Assembly: GCA_021106665.1 (NCBI GenBank)
Contig: JAIOTR010000446.1
Coordinates: 1-6,116, forward strand
DNA length: 6,116 bases
Direction of reading: 5' to 3'
Source of the DNA: Bacteroidales bacterium
GTDB taxonomy: Bacteria > Bacteroidota > Bacteroidia > Bacteroidales > JAADJA01
Shown here: one piece after another, positions 1 through 6,099 of the stretch
How the letters are laid out: every line of letters begins with the position of its first letter
How positions within the stretch are numbered: the first letter of the stretch is position 1
Notes under the pieces: generated by a model
Told to the model about the DNA's origin: nothing
Database searches by the model: none
Seen by the model: the letters and a program-made list of their open reading frames with translations, nothing else
Position numbers and translations under genes: made by a program

Positions 1-266
1 AAGATTTTTGGGAGCTTAGAATAGGTATCCATACAGGTGCTGTAGTTGCAGGCGTTGTGGGAAAAAATAAATTTGCTTACGACATTTGGGGCGATGCTGT
101 TAATACTGCCAGCCGGATGGAATCAAGCGGGGTGCCTGGAAAAGTAAATATTTCAGGAGAAACATACGAGTTGGTAAAAAATCATTTTAAGTGTACCCAC
201 CGCGGTAAAATCCAAGCCAAAAATAAAGGGGAGATTGACATGTATATTGTGGAAGAACCAGTTTAG
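1..266 (+). CDS. Class III nucleotide cyclase, C-terminal part (probable adenylate cyclase)
   Basis: The 5' end lies outside the window; the reading frame enters at base 3 and gives 87 residues before TAG at 264-266. Seen: the cyclase catalytic-core strand RIGIHTGAVVAGVVG, then YDIWGDAVNTASRME, then a family-like tail ending in DMYIVEEP. Known for class III cyclases: within the second motif, the Asp (codon 81-83) contacts the adenine base, while Asn (102-104) and Arg (114-116) stabilise the transition state. All three are present, and guanylate cyclases usually carry Cys rather than Asp at the first position, so ATP to cyclic AMP is the likelier reaction. The metal-binding aspartates and the adenine-specifying Lys would lie upstream and cannot be checked. 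An internal GTG at 57 is not a credible start because it falls inside a conserved strand. The domain is C-terminal in the protein, as is usual when sensor, TPR or membrane modules precede it, but none of those is visible. Confidence 0.93.
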   Translation, partial: DFWELRIGIHTGAVVAGVVGKNKFAYDIWGDAVNTASRMESSGVPGKVNISGETYELVKNHFKCTHRGKIQAKNKGEIDMYIVEEPV

Positions 267-280
267 CTTACACTCTCCTG

Positions 281-321
281 CTTCGAACGTCCACGCTCGA
301 AGATTATACTCACAAATTTTT
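281..321 (+). terminator. Possible weak terminator after the cyclase
   Basis: CTTCGA (281-286) pairs exactly with TCGAAG (297-302). After one mismatch, two further pairs enclose a four-base loop TCCA (290-293). The hairpin begins 14 bases after the cyclase stop codon. A run of five T occurs only at 317-321, about 14 bases beyond the stem, so this is not a textbook intrinsic terminator. It may instead be an RNA-stabilising 3' hairpin or chance. Confidence 0.35.
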
Positions 322-395
322 ATATTGAACAAGCAAGCTTTACTTTTCAATTATTAATCATTTGTTAAAAAATCTTTTGTTTTATTTGGAAATAA

Positions 396-428
396 TTGAA
401 CAAATTATTATAATTTTATGCTGTTCAA
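396..428. repeat. TTGAACA inverted repeat, possible operator
   Basis: TTGAACA at 396-402 and its exact reverse complement TGTTCAA at 422-428 are separated by 19 bases of almost pure A/T. A third, direct copy of TTGAACA lies at 325-331. The arrangement could be paired half-sites for a dimeric regulator or a long-loop RNA hairpin in the leader of the fibre-like gene. The DNA is very AT-rich, so a chance origin is possible. Confidence 0.3.
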
Positions 429-521
429 AATCATTATTACATGAACTATAAATCTAACATTTAACTATTTTAAAAGTCGATAACAATAAATTGGAATGTA
501 TAATCTTAAATCTACACTATC

Positions 522-1565
522 ATGAAAAAAGCAATTATCTTATCATCTATTATTCTAAGCGCTACAATAGCCTTTTCTCAGGTTTCTATCAACAAAGACG
601 GCAGTGACCCTAATCCTAACTCTATCTTACATGTAAAAGGAAGCGGAGTTCATGCTTTATATGTTGATTATGCGAATGGTTATATCGGGTTAAATAACAT
701 TATTCCAAGTTACAGATTACATTTGCTCGAAACGGTAACCGATACCAAAAACTACGGTTCGGTATTTGAAATAACCGGTGGGTCAACAAGTTCGGAAAAA
801 TATGCCGGTGTTTACAGTTACATTAATGGCACAGGTGGTGTCAACAGGGCATTTGAAGGCTTATCCTACGGTACAAATCCGAATGATTACAATATTGGAT
901 TATCCGGATTTGCCAAAAATGCGAAAAACAATTATGGCCTCCAGGGACAGACAATGGATGCCAATAGTATTACTTCAGGAAATAACATAGGTACAATTAC
1001 AGAAGCAGATAACTGCGATTGGATGAACATTGGATTGTATTCAATTGGATACGGAGGTGGATCATTTAATTTTGGAGTTTATGCCAAAGCAAATGAAGAT
1101 AATCCAGGTGTAAACTATGGGATTTATGCTGTTGGTGCAAATACAGGGCCTGGAGCAGGTGATTACTGGTCAGGATATTTTTATGGCAAACTAAACGTAG
1201 ATGGAAGTATTTATCAAAATGGTGCTGTTATTCATGCGAAAGACCTACTCACAATTAATAACGCAAGTGAAAAAGTAATGAAATTTATTCCTGTATCATA
1301 CCTGAATGATGATAACGAATTAATATATGGTTTTGATGCAGAAGCCATGAAAAATACAATTCCTGAAATTGTTAAAGATGTTGCAACACCTGTTGTTCCG
1401 GGAGACGAAAATACTTCAGTGGAAATGAGTACAAGCGTTAATATATCCGCTATGCTTCCCATATTTGCAAAAGCAATACAAGAGCTAAATGAGAAAGTTG
1501 AGAATCTGGAAGCAGAAAATAATTTGCTTAAAAAAGAGATCAACAAACTAAAATCTGATCAGTAG
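522..1565 (+). CDS. Exported tail-fibre-like protein with degenerate S74-type chaperone end
   Basis: 347 residues, function not established. Residues 1-19 are a Sec signal peptide (MKKA start, hydrophobic core, A-F-S before Gln20). Residues 21-40 resemble the opening of many secreted Bacteroidota fibre-like proteins (VSIN, then SILHVKG). Residues 120-220 hold repeated short glycine/aromatic units (NIGL 124-127, NYGL 137-140, NIGL 169-172, NFGVY 183-187, NYGIY 199-202), as in beta-structured fibres, followed by GYFYGKLNVDGSI (218-230). Residues about 248-320 (KFIPVSY, IYGFDAEAM, IPEIV, LPIFAKAIQEL) match the later part of the peptidase S74 / endosialidase chaperone domain. The usual SD-x-R-x-K self-cleavage start is not recognisable, so I infer a non-cleaving domain. 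Residues 318-345 form a heptad coiled coil, suggesting a trimer. The ATG has no Shine-Dalgarno motif but gives an exact signal peptide. The next gene follows after 59 bases on the same strand. There is no T9SS sorting end, so the final location (periplasm or surface) is unclear. Confidence 0.85.
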   Translation: MKKAIILSSIILSATIAFSQVSINKDGSDPNPNSILHVKGSGVHALYVDYANGYIGLNNIIPSYRLHLLETVTDTKNYGSVFEITGGSTSSEKYAGVYSYINGTGGVNRAFEGLSYGTNPNDYNIGLSGFAKNAKNNYGLQGQTMDANSITSGNNIGTITEADNCDWMNIGLYSIGYGGGSFNFGVYAKANEDNPGVNYGIYAVGANTGPGAGDYWSGYFYGKLNVDGSIYQNGAVIHAKDLLTINNASEKVMKFIPVSYLNDDNELIYGFDAEAMKNTIPEIVKDVATPVVPGDENTSVEMSTSVNISAMLPIFAKAIQELNEKVENLEAENNLLKKEINKLKSDQ

Positions 1566-1602
1566 TTCCAAATCTTTTAGTTCTTTAAATAAACTTTTTA
1601 TT

Positions 1603-1610
1603 GATGTTTG
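1603..1610 (+). promoter_or_regulatory. Possible -7 box (GATGTTTG) before the T9SS cargo gene
   Basis: GATGTTTG followed by CA matches seven of eight positions of the Bacteroidota -7 box TAnnTTTG and lies 14 bases before the preferred ATG at 1625. That is nearly the same spacing as for the permease gene in this window. No clear TTTG is found 19-20 bases further upstream. If used, it would place the upstream TTG (1601) and ATG (1604) codons outside the transcript. The short intergenic gap also allows co-transcription from the previous gene. Confidence 0.3.
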
Positions 1611-1624
1611 CAAAAACCACTAAA

Positions 1625-3103
1625 ATGAAAATAATAAATATTACATACAGCTTAATATTCCTGATGCTGGTAGTAAATACCAGTTCAGGACAGGGAATAA
1701 AAACTAAGCCCGGTACTAACATCATTATAAATACAAGTACATCTCTTAAAATTGTCGATGGCGATAACTTAATAATTGAAGATGATCTCAATTATTCTCC
1801 TTCTTTGCTTGAAAAAGGAAACCTTACATTTTCAGGAGGTGGTGAATTAGAGGTGCAGCAATACCTTGAAAAAGATGAATGGCATATTGTTTCTTCATCT
1901 GTTGGTAATGAAACTATAGAAGCCTATTTTGACATGTACTTATATTCGTATGATGAACCAAGTGATATATTTACAAATTTATATGCGCCAACAACACTAC
2001 CATTAAATGTTGGAGAAGGATATCTTGTTTGGTCTGTAGCCGATGCTCCGGATTATGTTACGCACAATGGCACTTCCAACAATTCTGATGTAGCTGTTAA
2101 TTTAACAGTTACAGATGCTACCAATAATTCGGGCTGGAATCTGTTAGGAAACCCGTTTCCATGTGTTGTTGACTGGAATGGAAATGCTTCCTGGGCTATT
2201 TACAACGTAAGTCCAACTATTTATCTATTCGATGCTGCTATGGGAAATTATAAAACATGGAATTATATAACTGGAATCGGGACTAACGGAAAAACTAACG
2301 GTTATATAGCCGCAACTCAAGGATTCTGGGTGAGGACAAGTGACACATTGGGATACCAACCAACCTACAGTTTAAAAATCCCAGCATCAGAACGTATTGC
2401 CAGTGCTACAACTGAATTTTATAAAAGCTGCAACTTAGAGGATAATGTTTTAAGGATTTCGGTTCATAAGGAAAATTATTCAGACGAATGCGTGATCGCT
2501 TTTAATATAGAAGCAACTCAAGAATTTGATTCAGATTATGATGCTTATAAACTCTTTTCCAATGTACCTTCGCCCCATATTTATTCGATGTGTGGAAATG
2601 CAAGGCTGACTGTAAACATAATGAATTCAGTTGAAGATAATGAGATAATTCCTTTGCAATTTAATCCTGGAACTGATGGTATATTTGATTTGCATATAAA
2701 GGGTTTAGAAAGTTTTGCACCTGATTTACCTGTTTATCTCGAAGATAAAAAAGATCAAGTATTACAGGATTTAAGAGAAAATCCTGATTATACTTTTTAT
2801 TCCATAATTATGGATGATCAGGATAGGTTCGCCATTCATTTTACCAATCCTATGGGGATTATTAATCCAACTGATATAATGGAAAGTCTACAAATATATG
2901 CCTGGCAAAACTCAGTTATTGTTAATGCACCGGCAGGATTTGAAGGAGATCTCAACATATATGACTTGCCTGGAAAACACATTACATCATCACATATTAT
3001 GGAAGGCAAAAACCATGTAAATATTGAAGGCGCACAAGGTCTCTATATTGTTAAAGTAACCTCAGAAGGCGGAATAAAAACTGAAAAGATTTATATTCAA
3101 TAA
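1625..3103 (+). CDS. Secreted protein with type IX secretion (T9SS) C-terminal sorting domain
   Basis: 492 residues from ATG 1625. I prefer this start to TTG 1601 or ATG 1604 because it opens directly with a signal peptide (MKII, hydrophobic stretch at residues 6-17, SSG before Gln23) after an A-rich leader. Residues 24-80 are beta-strand-like. GWNLLGNPFP (170-179) with DWN (183-185), and QGFWVRTS (232-239), are patterns seen in many secreted Bacteroidota proteins that carry this sorting end. Residues about 305-410 (YKLF, IPLQF, VYLEDK, RFAIHF) match the module that often precedes it. The last 70 residues (LNIYDLPGK at 443-451, GLYIVKVTSEGG at 472-483, KIYIQ end) are a type A Por/T9SS sorting domain, which in characterised species sends cargo across the outer membrane and is then removed. 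No catalytic motif is recognised, so an adhesive or structural role is possible but unproven. It lies 59 bases after the fibre-like gene and may share its transcript. Confidence 0.9.
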   Translation: MKIINITYSLIFLMLVVNTSSGQGIKTKPGTNIIINTSTSLKIVDGDNLIIEDDLNYSPSLLEKGNLTFSGGGELEVQQYLEKDEWHIVSSSVGNETIEAYFDMYLYSYDEPSDIFTNLYAPTTLPLNVGEGYLVWSVADAPDYVTHNGTSNNSDVAVNLTVTDATNNSGWNLLGNPFPCVVDWNGNASWAIYNVSPTIYLFDAAMGNYKTWNYITGIGTNGKTNGYIAATQGFWVRTSDTLGYQPTYSLKIPASERIASATTEFYKSCNLEDNVLRISVHKENYSDECVIAFNIEATQEFDSDYDAYKLFSNVPSPHIYSMCGNARLTVNIMNSVEDNEIIPLQFNPGTDGIFDLHIKGLESFAPDLPVYLEDKKDQVLQDLRENPDYTFYSIIMDDQDRFAIHFTNPMGIINPTDIMESLQIYAWQNSVIVNAPAGFEGDLNIYDLPGKHITSSHIMEGKNHVNIEGAQGLYIVKVTSEGGIKTEKIYIQ

Positions 3104-3107
3104 ATCC

Positions 3108-3164
3108 TGATTTAAGCGCTTAAAATCAAAGGAAGGTATCAATCTATTCAATTTGTAACAAATT
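3108..3164. terminator. Convergent-gene boundary with two small hairpins
   Basis: Two convergent genes end here. The perfect palindrome TTTAAGCGCTTAAA (3111-3124) starts seven bases after the T9SS gene's stop. With one bulged A it extends to TGA...TCA (3108-3128). A second hairpin, AATTTG/CAAATT with loop TAA (3150-3164), overlaps the permease stop codon and is followed on the + strand by ATTTTG. Both stems are AT-rich and neither has a strong T-run, so bidirectional termination is plausible but weakly supported. Confidence 0.35.
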
Positions 3165-4038
3165 ATTTTGTTCGATTGATCAGATATACACCAATTAATA
3201 TTACAACCATATTACCCATATGATGGATGGTAATACTTTCTCCATCACTAAACCCCCACATAATGGCGAAAATGGGAATAATGTAGGTAACTGATGATGC
3301 AAAAATGGTAGACACTTTTCGGATCAGGCTGTTCATCAATAACATTGCCACTGCTGTACCAATGATACCCAGGACTGCTATTGCAGTGAAATGCACTGGC
3401 CATTGAGGATTCTGAAATACCGGTTCAAAATCTGTTGTAAGCAAATAAATAAATGCTACCGGGCTGAGAAACATGAAGGAGAATGCGGTGATTTGTACAC
3501 CAGTCAAATGGGTAAGATAGGTTTTAACAACATTGATATTGAGTGCATAACAGGTCGTAGCAAGCACCACTAATAAAGCATAAATATTAATCCTGCCAAA
3601 CGACATCCCATGACCGGCAATAATCAGTCCCAGCGCACCAACCAATCCCAGGAAAAGACCCAATATCTGTAAGATTTTAAATTTAGACCTGAAAAAAATT
3701 ACCCCGATTACCAACGTAAAAACAGGAGTAAGTGAATTTAACATCCCGGCCAGGGCACTATCGATGTGGGTCTGAGCTTTAGTAAACAAGAATGCAGGAA
3801 TAAAACTCCCAATAAATCCTGCAGTGAGTAAACTCACCAGATCTTTGCGTTTAAAATGTTTTATATTTCGGATTGCAATGGGTAACAGGGCTAGTGACGC
3901 CAGTAACATTCGTATGGCTGCCACCTGTTCGCTGCTAAAACTTTTCAGTCCGACTTTAATAAGTATAAAAGAACTGCCCCATACAAAGGCAAGCACCATC
4001 AATACAGCAAAATGAAACCAACGCTTTTCCCAGATCAT
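3163..4038 (-). CDS. EamA/DMT-family transporter (ten-helix permease)
   Basis: 291 residues from ATG 4038 (MIWEKRWFHF), the usual length for the family. About ten hydrophobic helices are visible, near residues 9-27, 37-56, 68-85, 92-112, 123-141, 150-170, 180-200, 215-235, 243-262 and 270-288, forming two EamA repeats. Family signatures include VWGSSFILIKVGL (19-31), IRMLLASLALLP (42-53) and the helix-4 stretch SALAGMLNSLTPVFT (94-108). Family members move small metabolites across the inner membrane; the substrate cannot be read from the sequence. The open frame extends upstream to ATG 4212, but those 58 extra residues are an out-of-frame reading of a FISUMP pseudogene and would add an atypical N-terminus. 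A perfect TAAATTTG box 15 bases before 4038 also supports the shorter form. The gene therefore probably has its own promoter, independent of the acyl-CoA synthetase. Confidence 0.9.
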   Translation of the reverse strand: MIWEKRWFHFAVLMVLAFVWGSSFILIKVGLKSFSSEQVAAIRMLLASLALLPIAIRNIKHFKRKDLVSLLTAGFIGSFIPAFLFTKAQTHIDSALAGMLNSLTPVFTLVIGVIFFRSKFKILQILGLFLGLVGALGLIIAGHGMSFGRINIYALLVVLATTCYALNINVVKTYLTHLTGVQITAFSFMFLSPVAFIYLLTTDFEPVFQNPQWPVHFTAIAVLGIIGTAVAMLLMNSLIRKVSTIFASSVTYIIPIFAIMWGFSDGESITIHHMGNMVVILIGVYLINRTK

Positions 4039-4053
4039 AAAAGTAAAAAAATG

Positions 4054-4061
4054 CAAATTTA
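4054..4061 (-). promoter_or_regulatory. -7 promoter box TAAATTTG of the permease gene
   Basis: On the minus strand TAAATTTG, followed by CA, matches the Bacteroidota -7 consensus TAnnTTTG exactly and ends 15 bases before the permease ATG at 4038. The expected TTTG about 19 bases upstream is degenerate (TTTC, spacer 17). The box implies a very short leader, which is common in this phylum. It also decides the start: an initiation codon at 4212 would lie upstream of this promoter. Confidence 0.6.
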
Positions 4062-4063
4062 AG

Positions 4064-4384
4064 GTTATTATCTGGAGGGAAAGTGGAGGTCCACCAATAA
4101 CCAAGATAGCCGATAAGATTAAAAACGCCATCATGGTATCGCCCACCACCCGGTAAGGCTGTGAAGCCGGTTTCGTTTGTTGCTCATGTATTATCTCCTT
4201 CCCAGTGATCATTCCCGCTTTCCTTTAATTTTCCTCCGGCTATACTTTCACCTCCTAAATAATCAATAAGTGTCTGCCATTCGTCAAAGCTGGCCACATG
4301 CCATCCCTGCGGAGATATTTTGCGGTTGTCGTTTACTGCATACCAATTGTATAATCGCCCGTATGTACTTGCAACAGAAAACAA
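4064..4384 (-). pseudogene. FISUMP-domain remnant, truncated at both ends, one internal stop
   Basis: FISUMP is the Fibrobacter succinogenes major paralogous domain, found in secreted and lipoprotein surface proteins of Bacteroidota and Fibrobacteres; its function is poorly known. From 4384 the minus strand reads YGRLYNWYAVND, GWHVASFDEW and YLGGESIAGGKLKE, all typical, and then stops at TGA (4184-4186). The same frame resumes at once with ATNETGFTALPGG (4183-4145) and reaches GYLGYWWTST, also typical. TGA stands where the family usually has Gly, one base change from GGA. The N-terminal third is absent: TAA (4385-4387) directly precedes, and the synthetase gene ends 31 bases away. The C-terminal arm is also absent, since similarity ends near 4064-4082, where the permease promoter begins. 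There is no ATG start or signal peptide. I infer a decayed remnant left by deletion or rearrangement. A sequencing error could explain the stop codon but not the missing ends. Confidence 0.85.
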
Positions 4385-4388
4385 TTAT

Positions 4389-4424
4389 AAAAAGTTATAA
4401 AGGACAGGATTCCGGTTAAGCCGG
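4389..4424 (-). terminator. Weak terminator-like element at the end of the acyl-CoA synthetase
   Basis: On the minus strand CCGG pairs with CCGG (4424-4421 and 4415-4412) around a five-base loop that contains the TAA stop codon. A T-rich stretch follows, with five T at 4393-4389, about 19 bases beyond the stem. The four-pair stem and the distance make this a weak candidate. Confidence 0.25.
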
Positions 4425-6071
4425 TGTTCCAGCATACATAAACCGCTTAATCTTTTTGGTGGCTGTTTTAACAAACTCTTCTTTTTGAAGTAAGACCACC
4501 TGAATTTTTGAGAATTTGTTTACACGGGCGTTTACGTGCTCATGTAGTTCTTTTTTTAGGTCTACGCATTTTTCTTCTACAAATTCCGAAAATTCATCTT
4601 TCATGTAGTGGTATTTCTCTTTAATTTCTTCGCGATTGAAATGAACCATTGCCACCAGTTTTCCTTTTTGCTGAATTACCAGTGATTCGGCAACATGCTT
4701 GAAATTATTGATGACCGACTCGATGTCTTCGGGGAAAATATTCTCGCCTCCGGGGCCAATAATCACATTCTTGCTACGTCCACGAATGTACAAATAGTTG
4801 GTATTGTCAAGTATTCCCAAATCTCCTGTTTTGAACCAGCCATCTTCTGTCATCACTTCCCTCGTCAATTCAGGCTCTTTGTAGTAGCCCTTCATTACAT
4901 TAGGGCCTTTCGCCCAAATTTCGCCCTCACCGGTAAGTTTTCCCGGTTTGTGAATTTTAAGCGTAATTCCCTTGAGCGGAGGACCGGTTGATTGTAACTT
5001 TGTATTTAGTGCATTAACACCGGCAAGCAGGGGTGATGTTTCAGTAAGCCCGTACCCGATGGCATAGGGAAACTTAGCTTCACGCAGGAATTTCTCCACT
5101 GTTTTGTCTAATTTGGCACCACCAATCCCAAAAAATTTCAATTCACCCCCAAAAGTCCGCATAAGTTTTTTTCCGGCTAATTGATTAAACTTTTTACGCA
5201 TAGGCGGGAAGGCATACAATGCCCTGGTTAGTTTACTCTTGTTGAATGACGGCAATACTTTATTCCTGTATATTTTTTCGATGATCAACGGGACTGTCAG
5301 CATCAGAGTAGGCCGCACACTTTTCAGGGCAGGAAGCAAAACAGCAGGTGTCGGTGGCTTTTTAATGTAAAAAATACTTGAACCGGAGATTATTGGTAAA
5401 ATAAATCCAATGGTATTTTCGTAAGTATGTGACAGGGGCAACACCGATAAAAAACGGTCTTTTGAGTTGATTTCCTGTACATCCTTGCTGGCCACAGCAT
5501 TTGAGCTAATATTTTTGTGTGTAAGCATTACACCTTTAGATTTTCCGGTAGTACCCGAAGTGTATATAATGACAGCGAGGTCGTCTTCGGTAACATGGTA
5601 TTCTTTAACCGGTTTTAATCCTTCTTCAAAGTTAATGCCCGGTTCTTTGGGTTCAATAATTGAGAAATTATCAATCAATATCCTGTGAAGCAATGTGCCT
5701 TGCTTAAAGTTCTCAATTTTCGACTTGAGTCCCTCTGAAACGAAAATGGCCTTTGATTCGGAATGGGTTAACACATTCTCAATTTCATTCTCACTAAAAT
5801 CGGGAAGAATGGGAACGACAATTGCTCCTATTGAAACAATGGCAAAGTAGGTAATTCCCCAATTGGGCATATTTGTGCTTAACAATGCCACACGGTCGCC
5901 AGCTTTTATTTCTAATTTCTCTAATAAAGAAATGACCGAAAGTCTCTGTTTATCAAATCCAGTATAGGTTAAAGGGGTTTCGTCAACAAAGGCTACTACA
6001 GGCCGATTTCCATAATTTTCTACTGACTGTTGTAACAGTGCTGGTAAAGTTAAAATTGAAAAATCTTGCAT
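4416..6071 (-). CDS. Long-chain-type acyl-CoA synthetase (AMP-forming)
   Basis: 551 residues, complete, with no signal peptide or obvious membrane anchor, so probably cytoplasmic or membrane-associated. Family reaction: fatty acid + ATP + CoA gives acyl-CoA + AMP + pyrophosphate, feeding lipid synthesis or beta-oxidation. Motifs in order: ATP/phosphate loop YTSGTTGKSKG (170-180), PLSHTYE (212-218), GIGGAKL (315-321), YGLTETSP (340-347), GWFKTGDLG (411-419) with ribose-binding Asp417, hinge region YIRGRSKN (428-435), GGENIFPEDIE (441-451) and C-terminal catalytic Lys540 in TKKIKR. The linker and the SHTYE motif resemble long-chain enzymes more than acetyl-CoA synthetases, but chain length is inferred. 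One oddity is that the Gly usually preceding the catalytic Lys is Lys539. The ATG at 6071 opens the conserved N-terminus and lies 20 bases after a TATTTTTG box. The FISUMP remnant follows 31 bases downstream. Confidence 0.94.
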   Translation of the reverse strand: MQDFSILTLPALLQQSVENYGNRPVVAFVDETPLTYTGFDKQRLSVISLLEKLEIKAGDRVALLSTNMPNWGITYFAIVSIGAIVVPILPDFSENEIENVLTHSESKAIFVSEGLKSKIENFKQGTLLHRILIDNFSIIEPKEPGINFEEGLKPVKEYHVTEDDLAVIIYTSGTTGKSKGVMLTHKNISSNAVASKDVQEINSKDRFLSVLPLSHTYENTIGFILPIISGSSIFYIKKPPTPAVLLPALKSVRPTLMLTVPLIIEKIYRNKVLPSFNKSKLTRALYAFPPMRKKFNQLAGKKLMRTFGGELKFFGIGGAKLDKTVEKFLREAKFPYAIGYGLTETSPLLAGVNALNTKLQSTGPPLKGITLKIHKPGKLTGEGEIWAKGPNVMKGYYKEPELTREVMTEDGWFKTGDLGILDNTNYLYIRGRSKNVIIGPGGENIFPEDIESVINNFKHVAESLVIQQKGKLVAMVHFNREEIKEKYHYMKDEFSEFVEEKCVDLKKELHEHVNARVNKFSKIQVVLLQKEEFVKTATKKIKRFMYAGTPA

Positions 6072-6091
6072 ACTTGTTTTTTTAGAAGGGG

Positions 6092-6099
6092 CAAAAATA
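6092..6099 (-). promoter_or_regulatory. -7 promoter box TATTTTTG of the acyl-CoA synthetase gene
   Basis: On the minus strand TATTTTTG fits TAnnTTTG exactly and ends 20 bases before the ATG at 6071. The matching -33 TTTG would lie at or beyond the window edge and cannot be seen. The leader between box and ATG ends in an A-rich stretch (seven A then CAAGT), as expected for initiation without a Shine-Dalgarno motif. Confidence 0.55.

Larger units (their letters stand above)
267..521. other. AT-rich intergenic region with possible control sites
   Basis: This gap separates the cyclase from the fibre-like gene. No coding frame or RNA gene is recognisable. A possible terminator hairpin sits at its left end and a TTGAACA inverted repeat near its middle. 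I looked for the Bacteroidota promoter (TTTG, about 19-20 bases, TAnnTTTG). The best partial matches are TTTG at 385-388 with TAATTTTA at 411-418 (seven of eight bases, spacer 22, too long) and TAATCTTA at 501-508 with no -33 partner. No single promoter can be named with confidence. The gap is long enough that the downstream gene probably has its own promoter in it. Confidence 0.5.

Noticed and set aside
57..266. GTG at 57 as the start of a 69-residue protein
   Set aside because: It falls inside a conserved cyclase strand and the frame is open to the window edge, so the gene starts upstream.
120..347. Repeated glycine/aromatic units as a possible DNA-level tandem repeat
   Set aside because: The units are similar only as protein motifs; the underlying codons differ and the spacing is irregular, so there is no tandem DNA repeat. 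Positions given are residues of the fibre-like protein.
267..521. CRISPR array, riboswitch or small RNA in the intergenic gap
   Set aside because: There are no regularly spaced repeats and no recognisable conserved RNA fold; only a short hairpin and a seven-base inverted repeat are visible.
1232..1546. 104-residue minus-strand open frame inside the fibre-like gene
   Set aside because: It is fully antisense to a convincing exported protein, has no family-like motif, and is low-complexity (Ser/Phe/Ile-rich), as expected from an antisense reading.
1585..1791. 68-residue hydrophobic minus-strand open frame at the start of the T9SS cargo gene
   Set aside because: It is antisense to the signal peptide and first strands; its hydrophobicity reflects the reversed AT-rich sequence.
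4064..4384. Programmed stop-codon read-through or recoding at TGA 4184-4186
   Set aside because: Nothing suggests recoding: the domain is also missing both ends and has no start codon, so simple decay explains it better.
4695..4991. 98-residue plus-strand open frame inside the acyl-CoA synthetase
   Set aside because: It is antisense to the conserved adenylation motifs, with no recognisable domain and no promoter-like sequence.
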